From NCBI RefSeq assembly GCF_004193775.1, contig NC_041010.1, positions 46,241,562 through 46,305,561 on the forward strand: DNA of 64,000 bases, written 5' to 3'. Both the position numbers and the translations under genes were made by a program. Shown in pieces: positions 37,701 to 48,047 of the stretch. Each line of letters starts with the position of its first letter. Positions within the stretch are counted from its first letter, which is position 1. Source of the DNA: Glycine soja (Eukaryota > Streptophyta > Magnoliopsida > Fabales > Fabaceae). Under the pieces are notes generated by a model, which saw nothing but the letters and a program-made list of their open reading frames with translations, was not told the origin of the DNA and did no database searches.

Positions 37701-40700
37701 TTCCCGTATCCTGTGGGACTTTCATTGTAAGAAAGATTCTCTATGGGTTCGGTGGGTTCACCATTACTATTTCAGAGGGAGCGATGTGTGGAATTACAAT
37801 ACTTCTTCATCAGATTCAGTTTTGATAAAGAAAATCATTCAAATAAGGGACTTTATTATCTCTAAAGAGCAAAGTACGGAAGAGGCCAAAAAGAGGATTC
37901 AATCTTGGAGCACCAATGAACAGTTGTTTGTTGGCAAAGTCTATGAATACATTAGAGGTGTCAAGCCTACTGTTAGTTGGTGTTCTGTTATATGGAACCC
38001 AGCAATCCCCCCTAAGATGTCTTTCATTTTGTGGCTTGCTAAAAGGAATCGGCTGCTTACTCTTGACAAAGTTGCTTTTTTGAACAAGGGTTCCCTCTGT
38101 CCTTTATGTTCAAATGAGCCTGAGTCAAATGCTCATTTGTTCTTTTCTTGCAGGAAATCTCTCCAAGTTTGGGCTCACATTCGTGATTTGGCTCCTTTCC
38201 GCAGACGTTTCACTTCTTTACAGCGCATTACTGACTCTTTAATTAGGGGCAGATCCACATCAGGTGTTCAAGGAAAATTACGTTGTCTGGCTATAGCAAT
38301 TACAGTCTACTGCATTTGGCTGTCTAGGAACAAGCTGATTTTTGAAGATTATCAATTTTCTGTAATAGAGGTTATTAGCAAGATTAAGTTTCTTATGTAT
38401 AGACAAGCGCACATGTTGTATTTGTTTTAGCATTTTAATATAGGTCTTCTTGTATTAGGAAGACTTTTGATTTTATTTAACTGCGGGGTATGCCCCGTTT
38501 ATTATTGTATCATTTTGGGTTTAATATAATTTACATTTTTTCCCAATAATTTCTCCAATTCAGCTGCCCAAACCCTATTCAGCCAACATCGAGTGTTTTG
38601 GTAAGTTTACTTCAACTGAACAAACGGGCCAATTTAACTAATTAGCCAGATTCTAACTAGAAGTTTTTGCCTTCAGTTGACCTTCAGTTCAGCTAACACT
38701 GGAAATTAGCCGAATCTGAAACTGATTTCGGAATGGTTGGTTTCATTATCATCAATTTTAAGTACATCTATGCTATTGTCAGCAATAGTTAAGCTCTATA
38801 AACACCATTGGATACTTGTGGTTGGAAAAGACTCCACTTGAGGAAGCATACCATGTGACTCACACTTAATTAGGAACTTAATTAGGAAGGTTATTAGAGT
38901 GCAAGTGTGAGTGAGAAGTTCAACATTGGATAGAAATAAACATGTTGATCAAAATCTAAATGACAATGGTTCACAAACCTAGTGTCTTACAGTTTTGAGT
39001 TGTATTTGGTGTCAAATTCATTTGTAAGGTTGTCTTGTGGCCTATTAATGGAGATCTTCCTCATACTTTACCTCCTCATATTCTTAAAAATACTAATGAA
39101 AAACCACATATCCTAAATATGATGACCTGCTCTTATAGTGGCAAAAACTTTACTCTTAAACTTTAGTCAAGTTTCAAGATGCAAACATCCAATAACAAAA
39201 CATCCAAAATCTAGGATCTACTTCTTGCCATATTATCTGTTGGAAAATAAAAATGAGTAGTGCAAACAGAAACAAAACACCTATTCAAAGATATCATTAT
39301 GTCGTGAAAATCATTGCCTTGAAAGAAAAATTCGGACCTCAATGCAAATCTGAAATGCCGACTGTTCTCCAAGATTAACATAACGAGCCTATGAACACGT
39401 GCACTTGTGACCTTAGGCTATGGAAAGCATAGATCAATTGTCCAGATTATGAATAACAAAACATTAATAGATACCTGCAGTTGGCCATTGTCCAACATTA
39501 TCAAATATTTATAAATCTACAAATTTATATAAATACCTGGACCAATAACAATTGGTTGTCAACTATTGTGGAATCTCTGATAATCAATCACATACAAAAA
39601 AGGAATGGTACGTGTTCTTCCTTAACTAAATTGCATTGGCTTCCTAATTACCTTAGTTTCTTAATAAGACTGTCATCTCTCTTCCCAATGCAAAGAAGAA
39701 AAAATATGTTGTTATTGAATATATCATGGACCATAACCAATTAGTTTCTTCTATATGGTTAATTAGGGTTCCTATAAATCCCTAATGGCCATTATTGGTA
39801 TCAACTCATTACATTCACACCAATTTTAGAAAGGTATAGGTTCACCAAAGCACACCACACCACTTAAAATGAAGCCCATTGAATTAAATGCCTAATCTAA
39901 ATGCATTAAACATGACAGCCGCATTTAGAATAGGGAACGTGAAATCCCTAACAAAACTATTTATAAATCTTGAAAATCATAAATTCTAGAAACCCTCCAC
40001 TCATGTCTTGAACATTCCTACAGTATGCATGTTAGATATGAACAAGAGTGAGAATAAAGAGTATTGTGTAATTGGCATTTCTTTTATTTCTATTTTTATT
40101 TACTGTTTTCTTTATCATAGACAATCATTCAACTTTAGATTAATGCTGAGGACTGAATGAACTCGTGTAATATGTGGCAGCATTTGAAGCAAGAAACAGC
40201 AAACTTGATGAAGAAGATTGAGCTTCTTGAAGCTTCAAAACGGTTCAACATCTCTTTCTTTTCTATCCATCTTCGCAAATTAGTTGTGTTCACTGTTAGG
40301 TTTCACTCACAACAAAAAGAATATATTGCATTGTACTATTCATCCCTTAGGAAGCTCTTGGGAGAAGGTTTGGGGTCATGCTCTTTAGAAGAACTGCAAC
40401 AGATAGAACAACAGTTGGAAAGGAGTGTAAGCAGTGTTCGTGCAAGAAAGGTTAGCTTAACAAGCTCATAATTTTTTTTTATTTTAATATTTTAATTTGA
40501 TAAGTATCTGAATCCCAACTTTCTATTATTCAGAATCAGGTTTACAAGGAACAAATTGATCAACTAAAAGAGAAGGTATGTTGTTCATAAAGTTGGTTGG
40601 AGTTGAATTTGCGAATGCCATCTTTCATTTGATTTTGTTAAATGCCAATGTAAACCTATGGAACTTGACTTCTTCTATAAGAGTATTTGATTCCAGGTTA

Positions 40701-41738
40701 TGTGATCCAATAAGCCTCATTGTGGTACATTTAAGGTTACTTTAAATTTAGCTCTTCTAGGTTTGGAGATTCACTTTAATTTAGATTTAGAGAGTAAACA
40801 AATAATATATTATACATGTTTATGCATTTAATCACAATCCCAATCATTGATTTTTCAACCTTCCATGTTAGGTCATTTGGACCTTATATTAACCAAAAAT
40901 TGAAACTGCAAAAAGAGGAGAAAAACAAATTTGGAACCCTTTTCAAACATAAGTCCAATTCCAACTGGGGACAACCGCATAGTTGTGACTAATTGCCATC
41001 TGAAACCGGTGTTATCAGTATTACTCCTTGATATTTTGTGTTTGAATTTAATTCTGTATCATTCTGAGTTCATGACTTTATTTTTTTGTAAAGAGAATGA
41101 AAGTTGTTTTTATTTCCCATGATTTCATAACTTGAGAAAAACAAATAAAGAAATCTCAGCTTGGATTACATTAAAGAGGTGCTAACTAGTGTGTTTGATT
41201 ACAATACAGGAAAGAGCCCTATATGCTGAAAATGCTAGGCTGTGTGAGCAGGTGAAATTACACTTTTGTTAGCTGTCTATAATTTATTTTGGAGATGATT
41301 GTTGAGCACTTGTATTAGATTTGGAGGAATGCAAACAATACATTCTTTATTATCATTTTCTTTTCAACACACATTCCACTATTAAGTGAAATTCATGTAG
41401 GTTGTCTTAAAGAATAAATGAAACTGATCATTAAATAGGTGCAAATTACATCATTAACTTAGAACTTAAATGAATTTCACCCAATTGAAAAAATAATTGT
41501 GTTGAAAAGAATACATCAGAGAGTGTATTTTTAACAATTTTTTTTTTTTTTTGTATTTTAGAAACCTTTCAGTTGGACTGAAAACCTAATACTAACTGAA
41601 ATTCTCTTGTAGTATGGTGGTATCCAGCCACAGCCAGCAACAAAGGATCCGAAAGAAATTCAACCCTATGCAGAAAGCAGTCCAAGTTCAGAAGTGGAGA
41701 CTGAATTGTTCATTGGACTACTCAGGTCTAGCTATTGA
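25758..41738 (+). CDS. SOC1: MADS-box transcription factor, SOC1/AGL20 type
   Basis: Type II MIKC MADS-domain regulator that in other plants integrates flowering-time signals and binds CArG boxes in the nucleus. Coding exons: 25758-25939, 32902-32983, 40181-40242, 40351-40450, 40534-40575, 41210-41251, 41613-41738. Sizes 182, 82, 62, 100, 42, 42 and 126 nt are classic for the clade and join in phase to 211 residues. The MADS domain is residues 1-60 (starts [18 protein letters not shown]), the I region 61-88, the K-box about 89-170, and the C-terminus carries the SOC1 motif [10 protein letters not shown]. All introns are GT-AG. Introns 1 (7.0 kb) and 2 (7.2 kb) are swollen by repeats, including a LINE in intron 2. 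The motif ends FIGLL rather than the usual FIGLP. Orthology to SOC1 is strong; the exact soybean paralogue is not decided here. Confidence 0.96.
31900..32290. mobile_element. LTR-like remnant in SOC1 intron 1
   Basis: The stretch from about 31970 to 32100 contains CCAAGTCCCACATGGACTAG and then TATATAAGATGAGGGCAACC, wording typical of copia-type LTR promoters in legumes (a TATA-like TATATAAG followed by the transcribed leader). No element ends or coding domains are visible. It is followed by the 93-bp tandem duplication annotated separately. The family call is recalled, not computed. Confidence 0.35.
32101..32281. repeat. Near-perfect 93-bp tandem duplication in SOC1 intron 1
   Basis: A unit running from TGTAAAAAATATATTTTTGT to AGAATAAGGTTTGAAT occurs twice with a 93-base period (AACCTGCCGC at 32121 and at 32214). 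The copies differ only in the length of an A run, so the duplication is young. It lies about 620 bp before exon 2. Confidence 0.95.
33420..34218. other. Repeat-like sequence that received the LINE
   Basis: Intronic sequence just upstream of the LINE. It is less AT-rich than the rest of intron 2, and its continuation resumes at 38561 after the LINE. The style suggests an older transposon into which the LINE jumped, but I found no termini or coding motifs for it. Confidence 0.3.
34249..35091 (+). pseudogene. LINE ORF1 fragment (DUF4283-like plus CCHC zinc knuckle)
   Basis: An open frame of about 280 codons with no proper start, because the element is 5'-truncated. The N-terminal half resembles the DUF4283 domain of plant LINE ORF1 proteins ([17 protein letters not shown], then [14 protein letters not shown]). 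It is followed by a CCHC zinc knuckle ([14 protein letters not shown], about residues 133-146) expected to bind RNA. The C-terminal part is low-complexity and basic. Its stop codon overlaps the ORF2 start in the tetranucleotide ATGA at 35088-35091. Confidence 0.85.
35088..38430 (+). pseudogene. LINE ORF2 (endonuclease, reverse transcriptase, zf-RVT), broken
   Basis: Starts [10 protein letters not shown], the APE-type endonuclease N-terminus, but meets TGA at 35163 after 25 codons. The frame then resumes shifted (VMVVLETK at 35177), so there is an indel near 35160. Endonuclease motifs GDFN and SDH follow. The reverse transcriptase region has [23 protein letters not shown] and the catalytic FADD. 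TGA codons at about 36919 (after FPAQFCT) and 37436 (after GLIQG) sit where relatives have Trp. A second frameshift lies near 37685, after which the frame runs to 38430 with a zf-RVT Cys/His cluster ([18 protein letters not shown]). Two stops plus two frameshifts make it non-functional, yet the protein is easy to read through, so the insertion is fairly recent. Confidence 0.92.
38561..40180. other. Remainder of SOC1 intron 2, repeat-like
   Basis: Non-coding sequence between the LINE and exon 3. It contains a short direct repeat CTTAATTAGGAA (near 38867 and 38879). The phrase AGTGCAAGTGTGAGTGAGAAG near 38900 is of a style I associate with legume LTRs. No termini or genes were found. Confidence 0.35.
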
Positions 41739-42497
41739 ACATAATTTAATCCTTGCCTATGCAAATATCAAATAAGAAGCCCAACTGCAATGTATAAATA
41801 TCACATGTTTCCTAATACTGAGATGAATAATATTATCGCTTGTATTATATAAAGAACTTTCTAGCCTTATGATTAGGGTTTAATTATTGATATGTTTGCC
41901 TTTCCTCATTTCTGAAGCCCTTTTCATATATAATAGCATGCACAAAAGGGATCTAATTCAATTAGTTGAACATGGTATGTGAGTGATATAAATCTTTTGA
42001 TATCGTCTTCAATTTCCATCAATTAAAAAAATATATAATAGCGTGCATTTATAGGAAAATTAGCTTGCAAATTTCACATCATTAAATTTTATTACTTTCT
42101 TTCCCTAAAGTTGACTTTTTATCTTCTAAGGATCCAATGTAAATGTTTTTCTCTGATACTAATATTATTTTGATTTTATATTAAGAGAGAAAATATTAAA
42201 AAAAAAATTCCTCCGCTTCAGTTTAGAGTCAACTATTTTAAAATTTGTGTAATTCCCAGATAAATTGTTTAAAAACACAGGAATCTAAAATTTGACAATA
42301 GAAAAGTAATAAGCAAGACATTAGTTCATAAAATGTTAGTATTCACCAAATTGTTAAAATGCTTATGGCAAATGAAAGTTATCCTATTTCAAAATTAGGA
42401 CATGCCACAGGCCTCAACTAACATGAATTGAATTCAACACCTCACAGTTAACCAATTTAGGAAGCACATTGCCAAATGTGCTACTCCTCTTTGAACT
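41739..42497. other. Convergent intergenic spacer SOC1 / fructokinase-like
   Basis: About 760 bp between two genes that converge tail to tail. It should hold both 3' UTRs and terminators. AT-rich; no other gene seen. Confidence 0.6.
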
Positions 42498-45400
42498 TTA
42501 GTATGAGAACATAATTCTGAGAACAGCATCCTTTGTGGGGAGAGAAGGTATGGCTCCTCTACCTGTCACTGTGAAAGCAGCACAAGCATTTGCAAAATCA
42601 AGAGCCTCCCTCAATCTTTTCTCATCCTAAAAATGGCAGAGGAAGGAACTCTTAGCTTCAATTTCTTGGGAATTACATGGATCATAGATGATAATTGGAA
42701 TTATAAAAAAAACAGAAAGTTTAAAGTTTACATTCAATGAAACATGTTGAAATGAAATTATCCCAAGTATGAGCTTGTTAATGGATCAATATTCCCAATG
42801 TGAAACTAAATGTCTTGAGGTTTTCATGCAGGCATCTTATTCGTGAATTTCAAGCAACCCCCTTAGATAACTCAATATAAAAGTACTATTTGTCACCTTA
42901 TAAATGTGATTGTGAGCAGCCACAATGCTCAAAAGTCCTCCTACAAAGGAATCAGCTGCTCCAGTTGTGTCAATTGCTTCCACCTCAAAACCAGCAACCC
43001 ATCCTTTAAAGTCCTGTGCAACAATAAGGAACATCTATATGATTAAACATAACTAACCAATTTTGGATTAGCAAATAGATGGGAGGAAACATTTGAGCTC
43101 CATTTTTATGCATTTAGGATTAGATATTTACACTAAAATAGTGTTTAGGACTTGGCCCCTGTGACTGATAAGATCCAATCACTAGTGGAACCTCCCTTAA
43201 AAACTAACTATTTGGGGGAGAACCTAGCACTTAAATACTCCATTTGATGGTATACAACGGCCACGACATAAGAAATCATCTCTTATACCAATTGATAAGC
43301 AGCCAAGCACTTGGAGAATCCTCCCTTAAAAACTAGAGGTCAAGGGGGGGAGAATCAAACATTTAAATACTCTACCAAGTTCCTATCAGTAACATTTATT
43401 GTAGCATTGTGAACATAAGTAGAATAGAGATCATGCAAGATTTTGTTTATGGATCAAAACCTTGGTGTAGTATCTACAGCCTCGTGCTCCTTCAGTGACA
43501 ATCAGAAGTTTGAGATTGTAATGGTGCAACTTCTTCATGATCACTGTGTCATCATAAGGATCATCACCTTCAGTCAAGAGTCGAATTTCATCCACACTTA
43601 CCTGTTCTTCAAAACAGACCGTATGTAGATAAATAGAGTTAATAGCCATTTTCAAGCACAAAAAAACACATGTAATCACTTGGTCCTCCTAACATCAATT
43701 CATCAAAATAGCCTTTCAATGTCAAGTATAAAGAACAAATTTGGTTCTTCAAATTTCAGATTTTGACATCAACTGGGGTCCCTTTGGGAGGGCAATTTTA
43801 TGTAAAAAATGACATTGAAAGACCATTTTGAAGTACTTATTTGTATATTTAGAGAATCCACACACACGTGCGCACGCACGCACGAAACATGTACCTTAAT
43901 GATGTCGGCATAGTTCCAGACACTCATAATGCCCTGTCTAGCAGCCTCCTTTGATGGCCATAGTGGCAATGCCAAATTTGGGGCATAAGAAAGGAAGCAG
44001 CCAGACACTTTAGCAGCATTCATTGCAGCAAGATGAGCTGACCTACAAGGTTCCTTAATCAAACTTACTGAACCATAATGAAATATTGTGGCCTGCATAG
44101 CATAAGATACTTGATGAAACAAAATAACTGAAATGCACAATTATGTTGATTTAAGAGCTATGGATTTGGAGCAACTTGTGGAACATAAATTGTAGCATTT
44201 TTTATTGAAAAGTATTATTTACTTCAAAAACCAATTTTTCATTTGAAAATACAATTTCAACCGTTATTTATGGAAGATGAAATGAAACAGGTGGATTTCC
44301 TTAGGTTCCATAATGCACTAATTATATTACCTTCTTTATGAGGTCCATATCAATTTCATCAGGACGAAGGAGCACATCAGAACTTGGATTTCGGTAAAAC
44401 ATGAATTCAGGTTCTCCATTACTCTTAAGAGCATAAAATCCCAACGCTGTCCTTGCATGATCATCAAAGAGCAGGCCAGAATTGTCAACACCATTTTGTT
44501 TCAGAATATCAGATAACAGATGTCCAAATTCATCATTTCCCACCTTCCTTGCAAATATTAAAGACACTGTTGTCAGACAAATGGACACTGGTAGATTAAA
44601 AGAAAGAAAGATTCACATATAAAGACTTTGCTTGAACATGGAACTTTGTTAAACTTCAAATAAAAATTAGATAGAAAATTGTAATGTATTCCAAATTTCT
44701 TTGCTCTTGAATTATGATGGGATAAAAAACTTTGGAACGACAAAATGTTCTGGTTGAAAAGCTAGGCATTATCCAGAAAACACATCGCTGTGTACAGACA
44801 GGTTCAAATTGTTTTTAATATTATTCTCTATTTGAATAAATTTCTCTATAAGAACTTATAGGAGAAGAAAGTAAATGTTTTGAGCTTCTCTATAAGCTCA
44901 AATCAACCTATATGTGCACCTTAACTTTTTTAAAAGTTAAATAAAAATAGCTTTTATAAAATTAAGTATATAATTTCATCTTAACTTGAGCAAAAAGCTC
45001 AATTCATTTTATCTTTTTAGTAGTATTTTCTTCTCCTATAAATACTTACGGAGAAGTTTGTTTAAACGAGGCCTGATTCAGACATTTGATGCAAAGGCAC
45101 AGTAAATAACAGCAATAGGATTTTGTATAAAGAGTTCTTGCAAACAATAAAAATAATATTAATGGGAAAAAATAGTTCCAAAATATATATTGAGCACATA
45201 GCTAATGTTATATTCTCGAGAATTTCACCTTGCCAATGAAAGCTGCTGAGCCTCCTAGTCTACAAATTCCAACAGCAACATTGGCAGTGGCTCCAGAAGG
45301 GAATTTCTTATAGGCAGTTGCATCTGCAAGGGACACTCTTGCTACTGTAGGGACCAAATTGATCATCATCTCCCCAAAGCAAACAACCAGAGGCCCTTTA

Positions 45401-48047
45401 TGACTCTCTCTTCCCCGATGTTTAGATGAACCTACAAATAACAAGTACCACTCATTAATTACTTGTTATGAAATTGGACATAATTTGACAAACATCGGCA
45501 GTTAATGTTGTTTAATTTCAACCAATTTTAGCATCTAATTAATTTCTTAAAGACAAAATTTTCCTTAGTTTAACATCTAATATGACTAATATTCAGAATT
45601 TTTTAATGTTAAATATAGTGAAACATCTATTATTTTCACTGGTCTTTGTGCCTCACCTTTGTTGTGATTCTTGTGAAGATGTCATAACTTATAAGGACTT
45701 AGGCCCACATGAATTGTATTGAATTTGCGAGTATCGTGATGAGATTAACCCATATTGCAATTACAAAAAGTTGCTCCTGTTTTCATCTACATGTATTTGT
45801 GGTTACCCAAATTGAAAACATAGAGCTTTGCATATGCAGAAAATGAAAATAACCTCTCCTAACAAAGTTTTCACTATACATCTCATTGTTGGTATTCAAT
45901 AGATTAGGTCAGTTTAATACTATGTTGTTAACTATTTTAATTTAAAATTCTAACAATCGGGGCTTATTTAAATCTAATAGTGGTTATAAATTATATGTTC
46001 TTGAAATTGCAATCTAAGTTCAATGGGATTCAAGAACAACATTTGTTATCGAGGAAATTGACTGAAACCTTGAAAGTTTTGTTCGATATGTAAAAAAAAA
46101 ATTCGAGAACAATTCAAAAGTAGTAGACGGGTTTCTTGATCTTTGTAATTCGAACTCAATGACACAAAAATTGAAAAAAAAAATTGAGAATGGAGGGAAC
46201 CCTCTGTCCGTCACCACTCACCACCCTAATTGCATCTTGCTCAAGATTTTTTTTAGCTTAAATATTTTTTTTCGTCTATGTAATCTAGTTTTTTTTTTTT
46301 TTACCTTAAAGTACTTTGGATAGTGAGAAAACAGATGATAGTGGTTTAGGAAACCCAATTGAGGAAAATGACAATGGTTTGAACATAACTATGAGGTATA
46401 TTGATTAATAGACGATTCAAATTATATGATGTTTTTATATGTGTTTTGTTACTAAAGGAAAGAATTTTGTTTTTAGATTTTTGTTGAGCAAAACGATTTG
46501 AAGTGGTTTTGAGATGTTGGAAAGGAAATTGGATTTGTTATTGTCATAGAAAGGTTAGAAGCTAGGAGGAAAACCTTTGTCCTACTACTTGTGAAAAAAG
46601 GAGAAAAATATAAAAAATATAAAGATAAGTTAATCCGTAATACTGAAATAAAAAAATCAGTGTCCTTTTAAATTAAAAGAGACTTATGAAAGACATTGAT
46701 TGAAAGTATGATTCTCTTATACAATGGAATCATATTTATGTTGCATAGTTTTATTTCCCACCTCAAATATTGTAACAGATTCCATTTTACATGTGTACAA
46801 CAAGTAATGTGTACAACAAAAATACTTAATTCAGTTAAAATCCACTCACATGGATGGCGAGAATAGTTAAGTTTGGAGGTGAGAATAGCAACTTTCTATC
46901 AATTTCGTGGAATCCCCTACTATATAATTTTCCTATTTGTGCGGTAACCTTTCAATTGGGCTTTTATTTTTTTACGAGAATAATTGGGCTAATATAAACA
47001 CTTGTTGGGTTTATACCTCTAATGATGACTTTTGCATGGGCGTTGCTATGTCTACCCTACAAAATTGCTGGTACACCAAGCAATTGTGTGATTTTTCCAT
47101 TTTACCCTTCTATAAAACTGATATGAATTGAACAATCCGCAAATCTCATACTAATAAACATATTAATTATTATATCAAAATTAATTATCACAAAACTTAT
47201 TACTATAATTTATATACGCATTAACTATATATTAGAAATTTTAGTATTATATATAGTGATATTAATTATTTTATAACATAATTAACCTATTAACTCAGTT
47301 GATTAATCCATATGAGGCTTATGGATTAACCCAATCCATATCAATTTTATGAAATGACAAAACGGAAAAATTATGCAATTATTGGATGTACCAGCAATTT
47401 GGTTGAGTGCACATAGCAACACTCCTTTTGCACAGGAACTACATTCCCTTTCCCTATTAGGTAGATTGATGGATATTGCTACAATTTTTTTTTATATTTT
47501 TTAAAGGGATGGATATTGCTATCATAAATCACTTATTCTCATTTTATATATTCTAGGAACGATCATTGTTTCTTTCCTCCACTTACACCCATAATACGTT
47601 TGTCCTTCGCAAGTGATCCCATACCTTAATGTTAGTGTAAATTTCATCAAGAGGAAAAGATAATGTAATATTTATATATATCTAAAAGAAGAAAATGTAA
47701 TTTACTCTTACAACTAATCAAACAAATTTTAATTATTCTTAAAAATCAAATAATTCACAAGACCAAAATGCATAACCACTTAATAATCAAAATGGGTATC
47801 AAAGGAGCTAGGGAAAGAGCCAACCAAATTGTATCAAGACCAAGAAATCTTAATCGAAATCAACATGTTCATAGTTAACATAGAAATCAACCAAAACAAA
47901 CAAATAAAAAGATGGTATGAATGAAATTAAAAAAATAAAAAAGTGGGAAAATTAAGCAATACCGGAAGAGGAACTTCTAACAAGCCTGAAGCTGACCCTG
48001 CGACTACCGGACCGATGGAAGGTCACAGGGAAGCAACAGCCTGTCAT
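42498..48047 (-). CDS. Fructokinase-like pfkB protein, probably plastid-targeted
   Basis: PfkB/ribokinase-family protein; canonical members phosphorylate fructose with ATP. Exons (minus): 48047-47963, 45431-45229, 44543-44331, 44092-43895, 43601-43461, 43013-42897, 42626-42498; all GT-AG, in phase, 1086 nt, 361 residues. The start is the first ATG after an in-frame TGA. Residues 1-40 are Ser/Arg-rich and almost free of acids, like a chloroplast transit peptide. Similarity to chloroplast fructokinases runs throughout ([27 protein letters not shown]). However, key positions differ: Asn53 for Asp in FGEMxID, Ser74 and Thr77 in GGAPAN, Ala204 and Ala208 in SYDPNLRLPLW, and GAAD (298-301) for GAGD. 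Asp301, the usual catalytic base, remains. It may be a weak or non-catalytic relative, analogous to plastid FLN proteins. Confidence 0.92.
43140..43380. repeat. Repeat-like fragment in fructokinase-like intron 5
   Basis: Contains the motif CCTCCCTTAAAAACTA twice (near 43188 and 43320), each followed by a G-rich run, and wording resembling legume LTR-derived fragments. Boundaries and family are not determinable by eye. Confidence 0.3.
44822..45073. mobile_element. MITE in fructokinase-like intron 2, same family as the one in GAUT1
   Basis: Imperfect terminal inverted repeats of about 60 bp. The left end reads CTCTATTTGAATAAATTTCT then AGAACTTATAGGAGAAGAAA. The complement of the right end reads CCTCGTTTAAACAAACTTCT then AGTATTTATAGGAGAAGAAA. 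The inner sequence has a further inverted pair around GCTTCTCTATAAGCTC. No coding capacity. The element at 63255-63496 shares the same termini. I could not identify its target duplication, so the superfamily is open. Confidence 0.6.
47038..47425. mobile_element. hAT-like MITE in fructokinase-like intron 1
   Basis: A 388-bp element whose ends are inverted repeats. The left side reads GTTGCTATGTCTACCCTAC then AAATTGCTGGTACACCAAGC. The complement of the right side reads GTTGCTATGTGCACTCAACC then AAATTGCTGGTACATCCAAT. Flanking 8-mers TTTTGCAT (47030-47037) and TTTTGCAC (47426-47433) match at 7 of 8 positions, as expected for an old hAT-type target duplication. No transposase is encoded. Confidence 0.75.

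Larger units (their letters stand above)
34219..38544 (+). mobile_element. 5'-truncated L1-type LINE retrotransposon in SOC1 intron 2
   Basis: A non-LTR element of about 4.3 kb in the same orientation as SOC1. Identical 16-mers AATAATTTCTCCAATT flank it (34203-34218 and 38545-38560), followed on both sides by one mismatch and AGCT, so this is a clear target-site duplication. The 5' end starts inside ORF1, as is usual for truncated LINE insertions. The 3' end finishes in a T/A-rich tail. It carries an ORF1 remnant with a zinc knuckle and an ORF2 with endonuclease, reverse transcriptase and zf-RVT regions, both annotated below. Several coding breaks make this copy immobile. Confidence 0.95.

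Noticed and set aside
34434..37725. Minus-strand frames opposite the LINE
   Set aside because: The plus strand carries clear endonuclease and reverse transcriptase motifs; the minus frames are shadows.
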